A DNA stretch of 64,000 bases from Halogeometricum sp. S1BR25-6 (GTDB taxonomy: Archaea; Halobacteriota; Halobacteria; Halobacteriales; Haloferacaceae), in the NCBI RefSeq assembly GCF_031624495.1, contig NZ_JAMQOP010000001.1, positions 930,001-994,000 of the forward strand, read 5' to 3'. Positions within the stretch are counted from its first letter, which is position 1, and the number at the start of each line of letters is the position of its first letter. The position numbers were made by a program, and so were the translations under genes. This document shows positions 59,481 through 64,000 of the stretch, in pieces. The notes under the pieces were generated by a model. That model made no database searches. It saw only the letters and a list, made by a program, of their open reading frames with translations, and was not told the origin of the DNA.

Positions 59481-59489
59481 TCATAAGTA
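59481..59489 (-). promoter_or_regulatory. TATA box for ppsA
   Basis: TACTTATGA on the minus strand with a CGGAAAG BRE-like run before it; it predicts a start near 59458, four bases before the ATG. Confidence 0.6.
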
Positions 59490-59520
59490 CTTTCCGACCG
59501 ACGAAGGCGTGAATAATGCC

Positions 59521-59538
59521 GTACTCGGCTCCGAGTAC
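59521..59538. promoter_or_regulatory. TrmB-type operator, TACT-N7-GAGTA, upstream of ppsA
   Basis: GTACTCGGCTCCGAGTAC has 8-bp inverted arms and an exact TACT-N7-GAGTA core. This motif is reported for the sugar-sensing regulator TrmB of Halobacterium. It lies about 45 nt upstream of the ppsA TATA box, the placement expected for activation. Confidence 0.65.
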
Positions 59539-59557
59539 GTAATTCTCGCCGTAATCG

Positions 59558-59787
59558 TCACTCCTCTCCCCACCGCTCTCGACCATGGGCTTCGCAGAAA
59601 GTTTCGCCGGAACCGAAATCCGGATAGAACGCCTCGCCGGCCGCGACGGCCTCACCGCAGACCGCACAGCAGTCGTCGTGGCGCAGGAAGTACTTCCCGT
59701 CCGGCCGTCCCGTCTCCAGTCGCCCGGTCCGGACGGCGGGACGGGTGAGTCCCTCGCCGATAGTAGCGTCTGCAACTGTCTACTCAT
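59558..59787 (-). pseudogene. broken gene for a small zinc-ribbon protein
   Basis: A frame with clear protein character (GKYFLRHDDCCAVCGEAVAA, FYPDFGSGETFCEAHGRERW) ends at 59558. It has CxxC ... CxxH residues for one zinc. Upstream it runs into TAG with no ATG, GTG or TTG. An ATG at 59787 lies in another frame. Removing two bases just after it (ATGAGTA[GA]CAGTTGCAGAC) gives a complete 75-aa protein, MSTVADATIGEGLTRPAVRT and on. So a 2-bp insertion probably inactivated it. A rare CTG start is the alternative. The insertion lies inside an 85-bp palindrome. Confidence 0.55.
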
Positions 59788-59843
59788 CCGACCGCGCCCT
59801 GTCGTGCGGTCGAGTGAGTGATGACTTGCAGACGCTTACTATC
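59759..59843. repeat. 85-bp imperfect palindrome
   Basis: GATAGTAGCGTCTGCAA (59759-59775) pairs with TTGCAGACGCTTACTATC (59826-59843) with one bulged base. Inside, CGACCGC pairs with GCGGTCG near the centre, with partly matching ACTCA/TGAGT parts between. About 29 of 36 positions per arm match. It covers the start region of the broken zinc-protein gene and could be a folded RNA, a small inverted-repeat element or an inverted duplication. Confidence 0.6.
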
Positions 59844-59985
59844 TCTACGTCCGCTCCGGTCCATCGGCCTCGTCGAATCGAATCGGTTGCACGCGGGGAG
59901 ATAGGCCGCCGGACGGGAAACCTCCGCGGCCGTGTCGCACCCGCGCGGCGAGAGGTTCTTTACGTCGGAACCCCACCGATTTCCT

Positions 59986-60600
59986 GTGCAGTCCGACTTG
60001 GTGTCGGCGTTCCCGCCGTGGCTCCTCCTCGGCGTCGCCGGCGGCCTCCTCGCGTCTGTGTTCGTCGCGGGCGCGTTCGTCGTGGGGAGACGCCTCTTCC
60101 CCGACGAACCGACGGCGAGAGCCGTCGTCGACGGCGCCGGCCGCCGACGGACGGAGATACGCGACTACCTGCGAGAGATAGGCGAACCGTTCGCCGAGGA
60201 CCACCCGGTCCGCGGCGAGACGGTGGAGTTCTACCTTCCCGGCCGCGACGTGGCCGTGACGTTCGACGCGATGGCGTACTTCCGACTCGAACGCGCCGGG
60301 ACGTACACGGTGCTGTGCGAACACGAGATGCCGGCCCGCGGCCTCGGCCGCCGCCTCCCGTTCGACGTGCCGGAACCCGAACCCGTCGTCCCGAACGCCG
60401 CCGACCCCGTCGCGGCGGCGTTCGACCACCTCGACCTGCCGCGGAGCGCCGACCCCTCCGAGGTGAAAGGCGCCTACCGGGACAAGGTGAAGACGGCGCA
60501 CCCCGACCACGGCGGGTCCCGGCCCGAGTTCCAGCGGCTTCAAGAAGCGTACGCGACCGCCAGAGAACACGCCGAGAGCGGTCCGCCCGCCCGCGTCTGA
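59986..60600 (+). CDS. membrane-anchored J-domain protein
   Basis: A 204-aa protein. One N-terminal helix (WLLLGVAGGLLASVFVAGAF, 10-30) is followed by a mixed alpha/beta region (GRDVAVTFDAMAYFRLERAG, TYTVLCEHEMPARGLG). A C-terminal J-domain has FDHLDLPRSADPSEVKGAYR, DKVKTAHPDHGGSRPEFQRL and the essential HPD. It should recruit DnaK to the inner membrane surface. No dnaK or grpE adjoins. GTG 59986 fits a leaderless start: TATA TTCTTTAC (59957-59964) is 26 nt upstream. Confidence 0.87.
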   Translation: MQSDLVSAFPPWLLLGVAGGLLASVFVAGAFVVGRRLFPDEPTARAVVDGAGRRRTEIRDYLREIGEPFAEDHPVRGETVEFYLPGRDVAVTFDAMAYFRLERAGTYTVLCEHEMPARGLGRRLPFDVPEPEPVVPNAADPVAAAFDHLDLPRSADPSEVKGAYRDKVKTAHPDHGGSRPEFQRLQEAYATAREHAESGPPARV

Positions 60601-60604
60601 CGGT

Positions 60605-61399
60605 CTATTCTGCGACCCGCGCCGCCTCCGTCACTTCGTACAGTACGTCGCCGTCGCGGAGGGCGTCGGTCACGCGCCCCACGAGGTCCGTCGTCGCCAC
60701 CACCACGGCCGCGAGGCCGCGCGCCGCGCCCGCCGCCGCCACCTCGCCCGCGGCCAGCGTCGTCTCCACCTCCACGCCGGCCTTCCGGAGCGACACGACG
60801 GCTTCGACGCCCGCCGCGACGACCACGTCCGCGTCGGCGCACGCCTCGGCGAGGCGGTCCAGTTCGACGGCACGGCTCCCGCCCGACCGCGCGGGCGGTA
60901 CCTGCACGACGGTGACGCTTCCGGGGTCCATCTCGATGACGCCCTCGAACCCGGTGATGCTCACGTCCTCGTCCGCCTCGGCGGCCGTTGTCGTCACACC
61001 CGTCGCCGGGCCGTCGTCGCCGGGCGTGGCGCGGAGATGCCCCCCGCGGAGCGACAGCGTCACCGTCTCGCCCGCCTCGACGGCCGCCGTCGCGAGGGCG
61101 GCGTCCTCCTGCACGCTCTCCAAGACGTCGTCGGTGACGTGGTCGGCGAACCGTCGAAGGTCCTTCGCCTCTTGAAAGAGCCAGTCGACGCCCTCCTTCG
61201 TCACGCGGTAGCGCGAGCGCCCCTCCTTCTCCACGTACCCGTCCTCGACGAGTTGTCGGGTGTACTCGCTGACCGCCTGACTCGTCACGCCCACCGCCTC
61301 GGCCACCTCGCCCTGACTCACCGCCGGCTGCCGGTCGGCGATTTCGACGAGGATGCGGAGGCGCGTCGCCGTCCGTTTGTCTTCGAGGGCACCGCTCAT
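60605..61399 (-). CDS. MarR-type HTH regulator with C-terminal sensor-like domain
   Basis: A 264-aa protein. Residues 8-75 form a winged helix: RLRILVEIADRQPAVSQGEV, AEAVGVTSQAVSEYTRQLVE, DGYVEKEGRSRYRVTKEGVD. The rest (100-264) is Ala/Val/Asp-rich and may bind an effector: ETVTLSLRGGHLRATPGDDG, DVVVAAGVEAVVSLRKAGVE, ARGLAAVVVATTDLVGRVTD. This architecture is common in haloarchaea but has no assigned ligand. ATG 61399 is chosen over an Arg/Pro-rich extension. Its stop lies only 4 bp from the J-domain stop. Confidence 0.82.
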   Translation of the reverse strand: MSGALEDKRTATRLRILVEIADRQPAVSQGEVAEAVGVTSQAVSEYTRQLVEDGYVEKEGRSRYRVTKEGVDWLFQEAKDLRRFADHVTDDVLESVQEDAALATAAVEAGETVTLSLRGGHLRATPGDDGPATGVTTTAAEADEDVSITGFEGVIEMDPGSVTVVQVPPARSGGSRAVELDRLAEACADADVVVAAGVEAVVSLRKAGVEVETTLAAGEVAAAGAARGLAAVVVATTDLVGRVTDALRDGDVLYEVTEAARVAE

Positions 61400-61529
61400 A
61401 CGCGCTCGGAGGCGACGAGCGATGAAAAATCCCCCCGGCGTCGGTCGGGGAGCCCCCGGTCCGCGCCGGCGTCCGTCGCGTCCCGTCCGGAACGCCACCG
61501 CTTTGCTCGCCCGCGCCGTCGGTGCTCGC

Positions 61530-62228
61530 GTGCACGACGTGACCTACCGCGACCGGGCGGCGTACCTCCCGTTCGCGGACGCCCTCGTCGTCGCGGACCT
61601 CCACGTCGGCCGCGCCGAGGCGTCGAACGTGGAGTTTCCCCTCGGCGAGGAGGCGGACCTCGGAGAGCGACTCGCCGCCCTCGTTGACGCGTTCGACCCC
61701 GCCGAGGTGGTGTTCGCCGGCGACCTGCTCCACCGGTTCGACGGCGCGACGGTCCGCGCGGCCGAGGGCGTGTCCGACCTCGTCGCGGTCTGCCGCGAGC
61801 GAGGCGCCCGGCCCGTGGTGGTCCGCGGCAACCACGACACCGCCCTAGAGACGGCGTGGGACGGCGACGTCCACGGCGAGTACGCCCTCACCGATGACCC
61901 GCGGACCGTCGTCTGTCACGGCCACGTCGCACCGGAGGCGGACGCCTCGCTGTACGTCGTCGGTCACGTCCACCCCGCCATCACCATCGAGTCCGTCCGC
62001 CGGCCGTGCTACCTCTACGGCGAGGGCGTCCACCGGGGTGCGGACGTCCTCGTCCTTCCGGCGTTCACTCGGTTGGCCGCGGGCGTCCCCGTTGAGGGGC
62101 TTTCCGGTGAGAAATCGGGGTCCCCGCTCGTGACCGACGTCGACGCGTTCCGCCCCGTCGTCTACGACGAGGACGCGGGCGAGGTGCTGTCGTTCCCGCC
62201 GCTAGGGGAGTTCCGACGGATGCTGTGA
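61530..62228 (+). CDS. metallophosphoesterase
   Basis: A 232-aa calcineurin-like phosphoesterase. Metal motifs: VVADLHVGRAEAS (D-x-H), VVFAGDLLHRFDG (GDLxH), VVVRGNHDTALE (GNHD), VVCHGHVAPEADA and VVGHVHPAITIES (GHVH). The sequence resembles archaeal YpbG/SbcD-like single-domain enzymes that sit near helicase genes, but no such gene is beside it. Substrate unknown. GTG 61530 is preferred, since the upstream extension is Arg/Pro-rich and overlaps the divergent regulator. Confidence 0.87.
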   Translation: MHDVTYRDRAAYLPFADALVVADLHVGRAEASNVEFPLGEEADLGERLAALVDAFDPAEVVFAGDLLHRFDGATVRAAEGVSDLVAVCRERGARPVVVRGNHDTALETAWDGDVHGEYALTDDPRTVVCHGHVAPEADASLYVVGHVHPAITIESVRRPCYLYGEGVHRGADVLVLPAFTRLAAGVPVEGLSGEKSGSPLVTDVDAFRPVVYDEDAGEVLSFPPLGEFRRML

Positions 62229-62268
62229 GGGCGGTGGAGACCCGGCCGGTCGTCGGTTCGGCGTGCGA

Positions 62269-63585
62269 CTACCGCTCGGCGTCGGCGCGGACCTTCTCCG
62301 CGGCCTCGCGACCGCTCCGCATCGCGCCCTGAACCGACGACCACGCGGTGTACTCGCCGGCGAGGTACGTCCGGCCGTCGGGTTCGCGGTGGTCCGGGAG
62401 GGCGTCGTGGATTCCCGGCGGTTGGGCGAACTGTGCGAACTCGACCCGCTCGGTGTGCAGCGACTTCAGCGCCGGGAAGTCGCTCTCGTACCACGATTCG
62501 AGCGCGTCCCGCGTCGCTTCGAGCAGGTCGGAGGCGTCGCGGTCCATCGCGGCCGACCCGAGGAACGTCGCGCACAGCAACTGGTCGTCGCCGTCGGGGG
62601 CGTATTCGGGGGCCACGTCACTCACGGGAACGACGATGTTCGGCGCGTCGTCCGCGGCGTTGAGGAGTATCTTCTTCCGCGTGCCCAGTTTCTCGCGCTT
62701 CGGCAGCCGATAGTACTGCGTGACGCTGGTGCGCGCCCCGGTCGGAATCAGTTCCACGCCCGTCAGGCGCCGCGCCTCCTTCGGGTCGGTGGCGACGACG
62801 ACCCGGTCGGCCTCCACTTCCTCCCCGCCCGCGGTGACGGTCACCGGACGGGCGTAGCCGTAATCGACCGGTTCCTCGTCGTCGCGCGTCTCGTCGTCGA
62901 TGGCCTCGACGCCGGCGTCCGTGACGATTTCGGCGCCGGCCGCGCGCGCCTTCGCGGCCAACTGGTCGGTGACGGCGCCGATGCCGTCGGCCGGGAGACC
63001 GATTTCGCCCTCGCTCATCGCCTTGAACGTATACTCGAAGACGCGCTTTGAGGTCGACAGCGACCGGTCCAACGTGATTCCGCCGTAGAACGGCGCGACG
63101 AAGTTCTCGATGTAGCCCTCCGAGAACCCCCACTCCGCGAGGTACTCCCGAATCGAGTCGTCCTCGGCGGCGAAAATTTCGTCCTCGGATTGGGAGGCGA
63201 CGTGCTGGCGGAGCAGCAGGGTGCGGAGTTTGTCGGTGACGGTCACCTCGTCGTTCAGAAGCGTCGGCAGCGTCGCCCGCGGGTTGCGAACGGGGTCCGA
63301 CAGCGTCGAGCGCTTCCCCGGACGGGCGATGACCGCGCCGGGCGAGAAGTAGCGCATATCGAGCGCATCGAGGTCGAGTTCGCGCCGCACGGCGGGGTAG
63401 CCCGTGAACAGCACCTGAAACCCGCGGTCGAAGGTGAAGCCGTCGCGCTCCCGCGACCGGACCCGGCCGCCGACCTCGGGTCGTCGCTCGAACACGGTCA
63501 CGTCCGCTCCGGCCTCGGCGAGGTGTCGCGCCGCGACGAGGCCCGCGAGGCCCGCGCCGGCGACGACGACGGTTTCTCCGTCCAT
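62269..63585 (-). CDS. FAD-dependent oxidoreductase (amine oxidase / protoporphyrinogen oxidase-like)
   Basis: A 438-aa flavoprotein. ETVVVAGAGLAGLVAARHLA with the GxGxxG and DVTVFERRPEVGGRVRSRE bind FAD. FTFDRGFQVLFTGYPAVRRE, FVAPFYGGITLDRSLSTSKR and the C-terminal DGRTYLAGEYTAWSSVQGAM, RSGREAAEKV close the FAD site. It belongs to the NAD(P)/FAD-dependent group near phytoene desaturase and protoporphyrinogen oxidase; the substrate is unknown. ATG 63585 gives the usual N-terminus just before the GxGxxG. Confidence 0.87.
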   Translation of the reverse strand: MDGETVVVAGAGLAGLVAARHLAEAGADVTVFERRPEVGGRVRSRERDGFTFDRGFQVLFTGYPAVRRELDLDALDMRYFSPGAVIARPGKRSTLSDPVRNPRATLPTLLNDEVTVTDKLRTLLLRQHVASQSEDEIFAAEDDSIREYLAEWGFSEGYIENFVAPFYGGITLDRSLSTSKRVFEYTFKAMSEGEIGLPADGIGAVTDQLAAKARAAGAEIVTDAGVEAIDDETRDDEEPVDYGYARPVTVTAGGEEVEADRVVVATDPKEARRLTGVELIPTGARTSVTQYYRLPKREKLGTRKKILLNAADDAPNIVVPVSDVAPEYAPDGDDQLLCATFLGSAAMDRDASDLLEATRDALESWYESDFPALKSLHTERVEFAQFAQPPGIHDALPDHREPDGRTYLAGEYTAWSSVQGAMRSGREAAEKVRADAER

Positions 63586-63672
63586 ACGGAGTCGGTGGAA
63601 CGGCGGGCACAAAGAGGCGCGGGGTTCGGGAGGAGTACGGGCGGTCGGTTCTGGGCGGCCGTCCGCGAGCGA

Positions 63673-63978
63673 CTACCGTTCGCTCACTTCCGATACCCGT
63701 CTCACCAACTCGTTCACCGGGAACTCGCCGTCGTAATCGAAGGACGCGAAGACTCCTTCGTATCGGTCCGACGGGAAGAAGAAGACAACGACGTCCTCGA
63801 AGAAGAGCGTCTGCGCGTCGAACCGACGTTTCCCGATGAGCGTCTTGAAGTCGTCTCCCGAGACGTGGTTCGCCATGATTAGCTTGTACGCGTCGTCGAG
63901 GTCCTCGTCCGAATAGATCCTCTCCACGTCGTCGCGAATGTACTCTATCTGCCAGTCGACGCTCCGGAGGTCTGCCAC
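63673..63978 (-). CDS. conserved-looking hypothetical protein
   Basis: A 101-aa soluble acidic protein: WQIEYIRDDVERIYSDEDLD, DAYKLIMANHVSGDDFKTLI, GKRRFDAQTLFFEDVVVFFF, PSDRYEGVFASFDYDGEFPV. The alternation of helices and a hydrophobic strand pair suggests a small alpha/beta sensor-like fold. I do not recognise a verified family (possibly the haloarchaeal DUF7522). The start is ATG 63978, near the window end. Confidence 0.65.
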   Translation of the reverse strand: MADLRSVDWQIEYIRDDVERIYSDEDLDDAYKLIMANHVSGDDFKTLIGKRRFDAQTLFFEDVVVFFFPSDRYEGVFASFDYDGEFPVNELVRRVSEVSER

Positions 63979-64000
63979 GACACGCGGTGTGAAACCCTCG

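Overview
The window is chromosomal DNA from an extreme halophilic archaeon (Halobacteria). Evidence: very high GC with G/C-rich third codon positions, acidic proteins with few Lys, GTG and leaderless starts 25-30 nt downstream of TATA boxes, and archaeal marker genes (TFB, thermosome, LonB, AglD, archaeal NadM, type II 3-dehydroquinate synthase). From memory, the order thermosome - nadM - lonB - trpCBA - aroA' - aroB' - tfb - aglD - pyk - metG - mfnA - ppsA resembles Haloferax volcanii, so a member of the Haloferacaceae/Haloferacales is likely; I could not check this by alignment.

Layout. 1-7 kb: the tail of a flippase-like gene, a Zn/HNH-like protein, a DUF192 protein, a citramalate/isopropylmalate synthase, a membrane-anchored sulfite-oxidase-like molybdoenzyme, an Excalibur-domain protein on a PT-rich stalk and a BASS-family transporter. 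7.0-7.3 kb: tRNA-Ser(CGA) with a 31-bp copy of its 3' end nearby, an attachment-site signature. 7.4-13.2 kb: a MoxR ATPase and a tightly overlapping DUF4129-DUF7269-DUF58-DUF7519 operon, separated by a decayed S66 peptidase gene and a DehI-type haloacid dehalogenase. 13.5-22.4 kb: a regulator, a Na+/H+ antiporter, a TRAM protein, a YkgJ protein, an MBL hydrolase, a wHTH regulator, an F420-type oxidoreductase, a methyltransferase, a glycosyltransferase and an amidohydrolase. 22.5-36.7 kb: thermosome, TRIC channel, nadM, lonB, a CPBP protease, an MGMT-like protein without its cysteine, trpCBA, and both enzymes of the archaeal dehydroquinate route. 37-43 kb: TFB, glycerol dehydrogenase, a BtuF-like protein, a YjjX-type NTPase and AglD. 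43.7-50 kb (minus strand): a membrane/envelope cluster of stomatin, NfeD, a degenerate Mrr domain fused to a membrane anchor and an outside domain, and a surface protein. 50-64 kb: pyruvate kinase, MetRS, a DUF21 protein, a DedA-like protein, mfnA, ppsA, a broken zinc-protein gene beside an 85-bp palindrome, a J-domain protein, a MarR-type regulator, a phosphoesterase and a flavin oxidoreductase.

How genes work together: aroA' and aroB' feed chorismate to the trpCBA branch. A perfect TGTACA palindrome sits on the predicted trpC start site. Pyruvate kinase and PEP synthase form the PEP/pyruvate switch, and the ppsA promoter carries an exact TACT-N7-GAGTA element, the motif reported for the halophilic sugar regulator TrmB. 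LonB, CPBP protease, stomatin/NfeD and thermosome form a protein and membrane quality-control theme. The best candidates for undescribed biology are the envelope cluster at 44.5-50 kb and the MoxR/DUF58 operon. The clearest genome-decay stories are the S66 pseudogene, the tRNA-Ser duplication and the broken zinc-protein gene. No CRISPR array, rRNA, transposase or integrase was seen.
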